Assembly (NCBI GenBank): GCA_964407285.1
Contig: CAYOVG010000027.1
Coordinates: 1-33,189 of the forward strand
Direction: 5' to 3'
From: CAYOVG01 sp964407285
Lineage (GTDB): Bacteria; Desulfobacterota; Syntrophobacteria; Syntrophobacterales; Syntrophobacteraceae
DNA length: 33,189 bases
This document shows positions 21,560-29,411 of this stretch, piece by piece. Every line of letters begins with the position of its first letter. The first letter of the stretch is position 1. The notes under the pieces are model-generated. The model did not search any database. It saw nothing but the letters and a program-made list of their open reading frames with translations, and was not told the origin of the DNA. The position numbers were made by a program, and so were the translations under genes.

Positions 21560-23269
21560 CTATCGCGCCACGCATGCCCGTCGATGGTGTTGCGACCTGA
21601 CGGCGTTTCCGCCGTCTTCTCCCAACCTGTACAATCCCCAATCGGAATATGGAGCCGGAAATCCGGTCAAGACCGGAGGATCGCTCACTTTGAAGCTGTT
21701 CTTTATTGCCGCGTCCTTCGGGCAAAATATCCAGTCCGGGCGAAATGCGCGCCGGAGTCTATCACAGATGTCCGAATCATACCATGGAGCGATATGGAGC
21801 ACCGCGGCGGGTCTGAAGCAGTACTCCGCCTTCAGGTACTGGAAGGCTTCGTCCGCGATGTCGATGATGCGATCGTCGGGAGAGATAATCCCATCGAGCA
21901 TCGTGGACATTTTGTCGCGCATTACGGCTTCTTTCCGCCCTTCCGCCGAGCTGTGCAGCGCAAGAGAAGCATCGACCATGCCCAGCGCGAGGAGAACGGA
22001 GGCAACCGCGATCAGTTTCCGGGGCGTGGCGTCGAACCATCCCCTCCCGGACGTCGTCGCCACGGCGATGCACAGCAGTGGCGGAACGGTGGTCAGGAAG
22101 TACCGGAACTGCACCTGGTGCGCGACGCCCTGTATGAAATGGAGCAGCAGGAGCACGGCGCCGAGTTCCAGGGTGCGGCGTAGAAGTTCGCCCGAACGAT
22201 CATCCCCGTAGCGATTCTCCTTTGCTGTTTGAGCGATCGTGAGTCCGCTATTTCCGACGAGGTCGCTTGTGCTTGAACCAGGGGACGAACCGGTTCGCAG
22301 GCTCTTGAAAAGGCCGTAAACGAACGCGATGACCAGGATGTTGAAAGGGATGACGAAAACGTACAAGCCGGCTGAACCGGGAGCCACATGGTACAGAATG
22401 CATTCCTTCAGTTTGAGCGCCGTTTCGCTCAGAGCCGTGATGGACTCCGGCCCGAAGAGACGCAGGTTGATATCGTCCGACTTGCCCGGAACCAGGTTCG
22501 TGGTGAGCATGGAGGATATCAGCCGGTACTTCCGGATAAGCAAGGCCGCCAATGGCGGCAGGCACAGCTTCGCGGCCGCGAGGACGGCGTTCGGCCGCAG
22601 CGGTCTGTTGTCCCGCAGGTATGCAAGAGGAAGCGCCACGGCCGTCGGGGCGTACGAGACCCGGCACAAGAGCAGGAGGGACACGGCGATGCTCACTCCC
22701 CACCAGTGCTTTTTCCGCTGTCCCGCCAGGGCGTACGAGACCGTCAGGATCGCAACGAACGGCGCAATCGTCGCCTCCAGGAGCGGTTGAATGGATTGCC
22801 ATACCGTGAATGGGAGCAGCAGGAAGACCGCGAATCCGATTCCGGCGGGGAGACGACCGGATATCTCATTGATGAGGAGGGCGAGCAGGAAGGCCGCGGC
22901 GATCGATGCAACGGCGTTTGTGGCCACCCATCCCCGGAATGCTCCGAGCACGCCGGCCGCGGGAAGCACGAGGTAGTTGTTCAGTGTGTGGTGAACGAAG
23001 GGACCCCTGTAGTCCGCGCCATACTTCAGAACCTGGGCCGGATACAGGCCGTTGGATGTCTTCGGTCCTCCATCCAGCAGGGTTTGCGTATCCGCCATGT
23101 ACCAGTACTGGTCCGATCCCCTGAAGTCCGAGCCGATTACGGCGACGAGGTTCAGTCCCAGAAAGACGGATACCGACGCGGCTGCGAAGAGGACTGCCCA
23201 TGAGCGTTGCGCTGCGGGGCAATTCATGGCTACATCACGCTGAAGCCGCCTTGCGTTCGTAGTTTTCAT
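21560..23269 (-). CDS. Polytopic membrane protein, probable GT-C glycosyltransferase
   Basis: This 569-aa protein has about ten hydrophobic helices. The first (about 24-45) is followed by a polar loop, GSDFRGSDQYWYMADTQTLL, with acidic residues in the place where GT-C/GT39 enzymes carry their catalytic Asp or Glu. Later helices include FLLALLINEI, GVSIAVSLLLLCRV and YVFVIPFNILVIAFVYGLF. The last 130 residues are soluble and periplasmic-like. GT-C enzymes transfer sugars from polyprenyl-phosphate donors to glycans or proteins; donor and acceptor here are unknown, and the family call is by layout. The ATG at 23269 has AGGA at good spacing and overlaps the dehydratase gene by 35 bp; ATG 23227 is an alternative. 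Confidence 0.75.
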   Translation of the reverse strand: MKTTNARRLQRDVAMNCPAAQRSWAVLFAAASVSVFLGLNLVAVIGSDFRGSDQYWYMADTQTLLDGGPKTSNGLYPAQVLKYGADYRGPFVHHTLNNYLVLPAAGVLGAFRGWVATNAVASIAAAFLLALLINEISGRLPAGIGFAVFLLLPFTVWQSIQPLLEATIAPFVAILTVSYALAGQRKKHWWGVSIAVSLLLLCRVSYAPTAVALPLAYLRDNRPLRPNAVLAAAKLCLPPLAALLIRKYRLISSMLTTNLVPGKSDDINLRLFGPESITALSETALKLKECILYHVAPGSAGLYVFVIPFNILVIAFVYGLFKSLRTGSSPGSSTSDLVGNSGLTIAQTAKENRYGDDRSGELLRRTLELGAVLLLLHFIQGVAHQVQFRYFLTTVPPLLCIAVATTSGRGWFDATPRKLIAVASVLLALGMVDASLALHSSAEGRKEAVMRDKMSTMLDGIISPDDRIIDIADEAFQYLKAEYCFRPAAVLHIAPWYDSDICDRLRRAFRPDWIFCPKDAAIKNSFKVSDPPVLTGFPAPYSDWGLYRLGEDGGNAVRSQHHRRACVAR

Positions 23270-25217
23270 TCATATCCTGGGGCGTGAACTCCGGCACGAT
23301 TTCGCGGAGTTTTTCCTTGATGGCCCGGACGTCGTGCCGGTCGGCTTCCCGGCACAGCTCCCGGATCTTTGCGTAGAGCCAGATCCGGTACTCCTCGACG
23401 CACGCTCTCCCGTGCCAGTCTCCGTTGCAGCGGAGCACCATGATCTTCTCGTGGCCGGTATTGACAATGCCTTCGCCGACGGTAATGAGTTCTTCATAGA
23501 GCTTCTCGCCGTCCCTGAGGCCGATATAGGTGATTTCGATGTCCTTGCCGGGGACCTTTCCGGAAAGACGGATGAGGTCGCGGGCTATGTCGTTGATCTT
23601 TACCGGCGTTCCCATCTTGAGGATGAAGATCTCGCCCCCTTCTCCCATGGCGCCCGCCTGGAGGATCAACTGGGAAGCTTCGGGTATGGTCATGAAGTAC
23701 CGCGTGACTTCGGGATGCGTTACGGTAACCGGACCCCCCTGTTCGATCTGCTTCCGGAAAAGCGGGATGACCGACCCGGACGATCCCACGGCATTGCCGA
23801 ATCGCACCGCGATGAAGCGGGTCTCCTTGCCCTGCGAGCACTGCATCAGAAGTTCGGTAATCCTCTTGCTGGCGCCCATCACGTTCGTGGGACGAACCGC
23901 CTTGTCCGTGGAAACCAGCACGAAACGTTCGGTGCCGTACTTGACGGCCGTCTCCATCAGGACCTGGCTCGCCAGCACGTTGTTGTACACGGCTTCCCAG
24001 GGATTCGACTCCAGCATTGGAACGTGCTTGCAGGCTCCGGCGTGAAACACCACGTGAGGGCGATGCATCTCGAATATCATTTCCATGAGCGGACGGTCCT
24101 GCACGCGGCCCAGCACGGCGTGATAGGAGTGGAATCTCAGTTCGTGGTGGAGTTCCATCTGGATGTAGAACAGATTGGCTTCACTTGCGTCCACGAGAAC
24201 GAGCATTTTGGGTTTGAAGCGCAGCAACTGCCGGCAAAGTTCCGATCCTATGGACCCGCCGCACCCGGTGACGAGAATCACGCGGCCGGTCACGTATTCC
24301 TGGATGCCCGCCATGTCCATGGTGACCGGGGGGCGGCCGAGCAGGTCGTTGTAGTTCACGTCGCGCAAGGCCTTGATGCTGACTTTGCCGTCGATGATTT
24401 CTCCGATTCCCGGCAGCGTTTTATAAGGGATTTCGGAGGCCTTGCAGATCTCCACGATGCGACGCATCTGGACGCCCGTGGCGCTCGGGGTGATGATGAA
24501 AGCCTCGTCGATACCGAATTTGTCGTTGATCTTCGGCAGCAGGTCCACGGGGCCCAGCACCGGCACGTCGTGAACGCTGCGTCCGCGCTTCCTTGGATCG
24601 TCATCCAGAAAGCCGACGATCTGGTAGTTCAGGTGGGGATTGTCGAAGATCTCCCGCAGCATCCGCTCGCCGGTGTTCCCCGCGCCGATGATGACGACGC
24701 GCTTGAAATCGGGACGTGTGACTTCCTGCCACGGAAAGGTGAAAGTCCCCGCGGCCTTCCTGGTGGTCACGCCCACATAGTACGAACGAATCCCGATCCG
24801 CAGCCCTCCCGCCAGCATGAAGGTGAGCAGGGCGTCGAGGATCATGACGGTCCTCGAAAAACCGTGGAACCGGTTTATGTAGAGCAACAGCGTGGTGATG
24901 CAGATAAGGGAGAGGAGGCAGGCCTGAGCCAGCCGCCAGCACTCGGCGAGCCCCGTATAGCGCCACATCCCCTTATAGAGGCCGAAGCTGTAGAATACGG
25001 CCAGCTTGAACATTATCAGGTGAGGGAGCAGCACTTCGAGTTGCTCGTACCGGTTGTTGGGGATCTCCCCGTCGAAGCGATAAAGATATGCAAGCACGTG
25101 AGCCAGGGCAAAGATCGACGCATCGCTGAGAAGCATCACGTAAAGCTTCGGGTTTTTCCACTGATTCCAGATGAAAAGTGACTTCACCCATTCCACTATC
25201 GTGATTCCGCGCATCAT
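23235..25217 (-). CDS. UDP-GlcNAc 4,6-dehydratase, PglF/WbpM-like
   Basis: This 660-aa membrane protein has about four N-terminal helices (25-145) and a CoA-binding-like Rossmann domain (VVIIGAGNTGERMLREI, 174-190). The C-terminal extended SDR domain has the NAD motif VTGCGGSIGSE (316-326), STDKAVRP (436-443) and NVMGASKR (445-452). Met447 and Lys451 replace the usual Tyr-Lys pair, as in the large membrane dehydratases WbpM and PglF. These enzymes make UDP-4-keto-6-deoxy-GlcNAc, the first step to bacillosamine or to FucNAc/QuiNAc. The neighbouring PglE-like aminotransferase and PglC-like transferase favour the bacillosamine route. Start ATG 25217 (or 25214) with GGAG about 11 bp upstream; 16 bp after the aminotransferase gene. 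Confidence 0.92.
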   Translation of the reverse strand: MMRGITIVEWVKSLFIWNQWKNPKLYVMLLSDASIFALAHVLAYLYRFDGEIPNNRYEQLEVLLPHLIMFKLAVFYSFGLYKGMWRYTGLAECWRLAQACLLSLICITTLLLYINRFHGFSRTVMILDALLTFMLAGGLRIGIRSYYVGVTTRKAAGTFTFPWQEVTRPDFKRVVIIGAGNTGERMLREIFDNPHLNYQIVGFLDDDPRKRGRSVHDVPVLGPVDLLPKINDKFGIDEAFIITPSATGVQMRRIVEICKASEIPYKTLPGIGEIIDGKVSIKALRDVNYNDLLGRPPVTMDMAGIQEYVTGRVILVTGCGGSIGSELCRQLLRFKPKMLVLVDASEANLFYIQMELHHELRFHSYHAVLGRVQDRPLMEMIFEMHRPHVVFHAGACKHVPMLESNPWEAVYNNVLASQVLMETAVKYGTERFVLVSTDKAVRPTNVMGASKRITELLMQCSQGKETRFIAVRFGNAVGSSGSVIPLFRKQIEQGGPVTVTHPEVTRYFMTIPEASQLILQAGAMGEGGEIFILKMGTPVKINDIARDLIRLSGKVPGKDIEITYIGLRDGEKLYEELITVGEGIVNTGHEKIMVLRCNGDWHGRACVEEYRIWLYAKIRELCREADRHDVRAIKEKLREIVPEFTPQDMNENYERKAASA

Positions 25218-25233
25218 GCACTACACTCCACTT

Positions 25234-26385
25234 CTATTCGCGGTTTTCTCCGGGCAGACTTTTGATGATGCTCACGACACGCTCCACGTCACCGGCGCTC
25301 ATGCGAGTTCCCGAGGGCAGGCAGAGCCCCCGTCGGAAAAGGTCCTCGCTCACGGAGCCCCCTCGGATACGGCAGTCCCTGAAAACCGGCTGCCGGTGCA
25401 TGGGCTTCCACACGGGCCGGGACTCGATGTCATGGTCTTCCAGCGCCGTGCGCACGGCCTCGCGATCTGCTCCGAACTCCTCCGGCGTGATCAGAACCAC
25501 GGTGAGCCACCGGTTCGACTTCCCGTAGGGAGCCTCCGGCATGAATTCAATACCCGGCGTATCGCCCAGCGCTTCCCGGTACCGCTCAAAAAGCATCCTC
25601 TTCTGCTCGACGCGCTCGTCGAGCACTCTCAGCTGCCCCCGCCCGATCGCCGCCAGAATGTTGCTCATGCGGTAGTTGTATCCGACGGTGGCGTGCTCGT
25701 AGTGCGGCGCGCTCTCGCGCGCCTGCTGAGAGAGAAACTCCGCCGTCGTGATGAGTTCCGCGTCATCGGAAGCGAGCATCCCGCCTCCGGATGTCGTGAT
25801 GATCTTGTTCCCATTGAACGAATAGACCGCCGCTTTCGCGCCGGCCCCGGCGCTACGCCCACCGCGGGTGGCCCCCAGTGCTTCGGCCGCATCCACGATC
25901 ACCGGTATCCCGTACCGGTCGCAGGCTGCCCGTATGCGGTCCAGGTCGGCGCACTGGCCGTATATGTCCGTCGGTACGACCGCTTTGGGCAAATGCCCCT
26001 TCCTCGCGCAACGCTCCAGTTCCTCGGAGAGCAGGTCAGGGTCCATATTCCACGAAATGCGATCCGAATCAATGAAAATCGGCGTGGCTCCCTGAAATAT
26101 GATGGGACTCACACTTCCTATGAACGTCAGGGTGGATGCCATGACGGTGTCTCCGGCCCCGACTCCGAGCGCGTGCAAGGCCAGGTGCATGGCCGCCGTC
26201 CCGCTGGTGACCGCCGCCGCATGAGCAATGCCGGTCTTCTCGCAAAACTCCGTCTCGAATTCCTTGATCATCGGTCCGACGGGAGCAATGTAGTTGGATT
26301 CGAACGCTTCCTGAACGAAGCGCATCTCCTCGCCGCCCATGTGGGGTGGAGAAAGAAAAAGCCGAGGTGGTTTCGTCTCAGGCAT
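25234..26385 (-). CDS. PLP-dependent sugar aminotransferase, PglE-like
   Basis: This 383-aa DegT/DnrJ/EryC1 family enzyme opens with LSPPHMGGEEMRFVQEAFES followed by NYIAPVGP, a start typical of PglE-type aminotransferases. It has VTSGTAAMHLALHALG (60-74), VIVDAAEALGA (163-172) and the PLP lysine Lys194 in SFNGNKIITTSGGGML. It should convert UDP-4-keto-6-deoxy-GlcNAc to the 4-amino sugar with glutamate as amino donor. The reaction fits exactly between the neighbouring dehydratase and the phosphoglycosyl transferase. ATG at 26385 has GGAG upstream and overlaps the transferase gene by 8 bp. No acetyltransferase (PglD) gene is next to it in this window. The exact sugar is inferred from context. 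Confidence 0.9.
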   Translation of the reverse strand: MPETKPPRLFLSPPHMGGEEMRFVQEAFESNYIAPVGPMIKEFETEFCEKTGIAHAAAVTSGTAAMHLALHALGVGAGDTVMASTLTFIGSVSPIIFQGATPIFIDSDRISWNMDPDLLSEELERCARKGHLPKAVVPTDIYGQCADLDRIRAACDRYGIPVIVDAAEALGATRGGRSAGAGAKAAVYSFNGNKIITTSGGGMLASDDAELITTAEFLSQQARESAPHYEHATVGYNYRMSNILAAIGRGQLRVLDERVEQKRMLFERYREALGDTPGIEFMPEAPYGKSNRWLTVVLITPEEFGADREAVRTALEDHDIESRPVWKPMHRQPVFRDCRIRGGSVSEDLFRRGLCLPSGTRMSAGDVERVVSIIKSLPGENRE

Positions 26386-27058
26386 CCGTCGCTCTCCGCT
26401 CCTGTGCGCCCGTTCCCATGAATTCCTCCATGGTCGCCCGGCCCGGCTGGGAAATCCCCTCCCGGCAAAAAACCTTCCCTATCGTGCGCGCAACGATTTC
26501 GATGTCGAGCCGGATGGAGTGGTGGTCCACATACCACGCATCCAGCCTGAACTTCTCCTCCCAGCTTATCGCATTGCGGCCGTTGATCTGGGCCCACCCC
26601 GTGATTCCGGGATTTACCAGGTGCCGGCGCATCTGCTCCGGAGTGTAGCGGTCGAGATAGCGCATCAGTAACGGCCTGGGCCCGACAACGCTCATTTCGC
26701 CCTTCAGGACGTTGAACAGCTCCGGGAGTTCGTCGAGCGACGTGGACCTCAGGAACTTTCCCAGCGCCGTCATACGCTCCGCATCGGGCAACAGGCGCCC
26801 CCGGCCGTCGCGCTCGTCCGTCATGGTGCGAAACTTGTACAGTTTGAAAGGGGCGCCATGAAGACCGGGTCTCACCTGGTGGAAGAATACGGGACCCCCC
26901 ATGGACAACCGTATCATGACGGCTATGAGCGCCATCACGGGAGCGAGGATGAAGAAAGCCGGACCGGCCAGGGCAAGATCGAACAACCGTTTCGCCTTCG
27001 CCTGTATGATCTGTTGAAGACCCGGAAAAAAGCTCAGGCGACGTTTCGCGCTGCGCAC
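26378..27058 (-). CDS. Phosphoglycosyl transferase, PglC-like
   Basis: This 226-aa monotopic membrane enzyme has a re-entrant hydrophobic helix (about 25-50: KRLFDLALAGPAFFILAPVM). It carries the basic motif PFKLYKFRTM, the catalytic Asp-Glu pair in STSLDELPELFNVL (109-110), VVGPRPL and NPGITGWAQING. It moves a sugar phosphate from a UDP-sugar to polyprenyl phosphate, the first membrane step of glycan assembly. The C-terminus GISQPGRATMEEFMG resembles the end of bacillosamine-specific PglC/PglB enzymes. The GTG at 27058 is chosen because AGGAGGG lies 4 bp upstream; a longer frame from a TTG at 27142 lacks a ribosome site and adds residues not typical of the family. It is the first gene of the minus-strand cluster. 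Confidence 0.9.
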   Translation of the reverse strand: MRSAKRRLSFFPGLQQIIQAKAKRLFDLALAGPAFFILAPVMALIAVMIRLSMGGPVFFHQVRPGLHGAPFKLYKFRTMTDERDGRGRLLPDAERMTALGKFLRSTSLDELPELFNVLKGEMSVVGPRPLLMRYLDRYTPEQMRRHLVNPGITGWAQINGRNAISWEEKFRLDAWYVDHHSIRLDIEIVARTIGKVFCREGISQPGRATMEEFMGTGAQERRATDA

Positions 27059-27192
27059 TCCGCCCTCCTGTGTCGATGCTGCTCCGGAATGGCAGTCGGA
27101 AAGTAGTTCGTTGAAGGTTTTCCCAGACGCATGCTTTGCCAAGAATATGGGTTAGCGTATAGACCTTAAGTAAGCAGCGAAGATACTTCATT

Positions 27193-27249
27193 CCGGACGT
27201 GAATTCAAATGAAAAAGGCATTTCCCGTCCGGCGGGAACGCCGTTCCCG
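27193..27249 (-). promoter_or_regulatory. Structured leader: two abutting hairpins
   Basis: Read on the minus strand, CGGGAA-CGGCG-TTCCCG (27249-27233) is a perfect hairpin. Directly next to it, CCGGACG (27232-27226) pairs with CGTCCGG (27199-27193), with an inner stem AAATG/CATTT and a CCTTTTT loop. The TTCCCG of hairpin one can instead pair with the CGGGAA at 27227-27222, which breaks the second stem. The element lies about 135 bp upstream of the first glycan gene and 250 bp upstream of the divergent MCP gene. It may be an RNA switch, an attenuator or a protein site. No other feature is seen in the gene-free stretch 27059-27500. Confidence 0.5.
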
Positions 27250-27500
27250 TGCTTTCGACGACACAAGAACCGTATGCAACACGGGTACTTTGCAGGATTA
27301 GGGTTTGCCATTTCTTCCCATTCGTATTATTTAACTGGAATCTCGCGTAAATATAAGTGATCGAGTTTTCAGAAGTCGCTCGATGCATGGTCGGCAACCG
27401 GGAAGCCGGCCGGGACGTTTCTTTCCTGCCTCGGGTGTGGACGGACGAAAGCGGAGTATGACTCGACCTGGTGACAAACTGGATAGCGGGAGCTGACGAG

Positions 27501-29390
27501 ATGCGCAAGTTGACCCTCGGAGTTAAGATTGCTTTGGGTTTTGGAGTGGTGATCCTGGTGACGTTGTTCCTCGGGGGAGTCGGAATCTATGAAACGAATC
27601 AAATAGAAAAGCACTCCGTTATGCTCGGGAAGGAGTACCTGCCCGAGGTCCGGATCTGCAACGAGCTTGAAAGGGCTTTCAGCCAGGCGATGCTGGAGAT
27701 GAGGACTTACGGATATACCGGCGATTCCAAATCTTTCCAGTCGGGCAAGGAGAAGATCGAACTGGTCAAGAAGCTCATAGGCCAGGCCCGCGACCTGGCA
27801 AGCAGGTCCCCCCGCCTGGTGAAGCTCAAGGCGAGTGCGGATTCGATCGAAGCCGGAATCAACGACTATGAGAAGATGGTGGAGGAGACGGATCGGAGCA
27901 ATCGGGCCGTCGAGGACCTCCGGAAGGGACTCCTCGAAACGGCGGAAGAGTTCTCCAAAACCAGCGGGGCTTTTCTTCTCTCGCAACGGGACCAGATGCA
28001 ACTGGAAATCAAAGCGGGCGCCGATGCCGCGCGGCTCGAAGACCGGCTCAACAAGATATTCATCATGCAGGAAGTTGGGGGATTGCGCAACGCCGTTCGT
28101 GTGGCCAACTGGCGCGCTCAGGCCACCAGGGATTCCAAGTACGTGGATGAGGTCGTCCCCAATTTCGACGCCGTCGAAAAGAAAATGGCGGAACTCAGGG
28201 CAATCACGCGACAGGCGGTAAATCTCGAGCAGATAGATACGATCGTCAAGATGAACGCCGCCTACAGGGAGAAGCTCAAAGCGCTTCTGGACAACATGCG
28301 CAAGCTCGACGAACTGGCGAAGAAGCGGACTGAAGTCGCTCAAAAGGCGTTGGTTGCCGTTGAAAGCACTTCCGAGGCGGGCATAACGGGGGCGGTGACC
28401 GTCGGGGACGAGAATATGGCCGGAGCCGAGTTCGCCTCGCGGGTGATGCTGATAGGATCGCTGGTTGCGCTGGTTGCGGGAGGCATTCTTGCCGTGGTCA
28501 TTACGCTGAGCATAACGCGCCCGGTCAGGGTGATAGTCCGGGAGTTGACGGAAGGCGCCAACCAGGTGTCCTCCGCGGCCAACCAGGTGTCTTCCGCCAG
28601 CCAGCAACTGGCCGAAGGGGCGCAGGAACAGGCGGCGACCCTGGAGGAGTTTTCGACCACCCTGGAGGAAATGGCCGCAAGCGGCCAGACGACCGCGGAC
28701 CTTACCGCCGGCGCCGCTCAACTCATGAACGAGAACATCGCCAAGTCGGCGCGATCCCTGGAATTCCTCATCGAGCTGACCAGGGAGATGAGCCTGATCG
28801 AACAGGACAGCGAGAAGATCGGGACCATCATCAAGTCCATCGACGACATAGCGTTCCAGACCAATCTCCTGGCTCTGAATGCGGCGGTGGAGGCGGCCAG
28901 GGCCGGCGAGGCCGGGGCGGGATTCGCCGTGGTGGCCGACGAGGTGAGGAGCCTGGCTTTCAGGGCCACTCAGGCCGCCGGGAATACCCAGGCGCTTCTC
29001 GAACATACGGTGGAGAGAGTGAGAAAGGGCGCGGAAGCTCTGAGGCACATGAGCGACGATTTCGACGGAATCGTGAGGTCCGCCACCGTCATGGGCGAGA
29101 AGACCCACTCCATTACCCTGGCGAGCAAGGAGCAGGCCCACGGCCTGGAGGAAATGAGCAAGTCCATGCATCAACTCGACCAGGTAACGCAGAGCAATGC
29201 GTCCACTTCCGAGGAGGCGGCGGCCGCGGCCGAGGAATTGAACGCCCAGGCGGAACTGGGGTTGGAACACGCGAGGCGGTTGGCGGCCATGGTCGGGGGA
29301 CGTGAGGAGGCTTCCGGGAGGGGGCCTGCGCCGATCGAACCCCGCGGGCAGGCGCGCCGTAAGGAGTTGCCTCCTCCGGAAGACTGGTAG
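27501..29390 (+). CDS. Methyl-accepting chemotaxis protein
   Basis: This 629-aa receptor has one membrane helix at the N-terminus (about 8-30, VKIALGFGVVILVTLFLGGV). A helical periplasmic sensor of about 280 residues follows, resembling a four-helix or helical-bimodular (HBM) domain. A second membrane helix (about 314-337) and a HAMP segment (ITRPVRVIVREL) lead to a long signalling coiled coil. The conserved hairpin tip reads DIAFQTNLLALNAAVEAARAG then FAVVADEVRSLA. It controls CheA and so motility or another Che-like output; the ligand is unknown. The C-terminus KELPPPEDW does not match the classic NWETF receptor tail. The start at ATG 27501 (MRKLTLG) has GGGAG upstream; an in-frame ATG at 27471 has none. 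The radical SAM gene follows 21 bp later. Confidence 0.92.
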   Translation: MRKLTLGVKIALGFGVVILVTLFLGGVGIYETNQIEKHSVMLGKEYLPEVRICNELERAFSQAMLEMRTYGYTGDSKSFQSGKEKIELVKKLIGQARDLASRSPRLVKLKASADSIEAGINDYEKMVEETDRSNRAVEDLRKGLLETAEEFSKTSGAFLLSQRDQMQLEIKAGADAARLEDRLNKIFIMQEVGGLRNAVRVANWRAQATRDSKYVDEVVPNFDAVEKKMAELRAITRQAVNLEQIDTIVKMNAAYREKLKALLDNMRKLDELAKKRTEVAQKALVAVESTSEAGITGAVTVGDENMAGAEFASRVMLIGSLVALVAGGILAVVITLSITRPVRVIVRELTEGANQVSSAANQVSSASQQLAEGAQEQAATLEEFSTTLEEMAASGQTTADLTAGAAQLMNENIAKSARSLEFLIELTREMSLIEQDSEKIGTIIKSIDDIAFQTNLLALNAAVEAARAGEAGAGFAVVADEVRSLAFRATQAAGNTQALLEHTVERVRKGAEALRHMSDDFDGIVRSATVMGEKTHSITLASKEQAHGLEEMSKSMHQLDQVTQSNASTSEEAAAAAEELNAQAELGLEHARRLAAMVGGREEASGRGPAPIEPRGQARRKELPPPEDW

Positions 29391-29411
29391 CTGGTAGGTG
29401 GATCGAATAGT

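Noticed and set aside
27270..27300. Sigma-54-like promoter near ACGGGTACTTTGCAGG
   Set aside because: The required GG and GC pair at the fixed spacing is not present.
27385..27450. Resemblance to a c-di-GMP (GEMM) riboswitch before the MCP gene
   Set aside because: GGCAACCGGGAAGCCGG and GGGACG recall the aptamer, but the conserved CGCAAAGCC segment and the second helix are absent.
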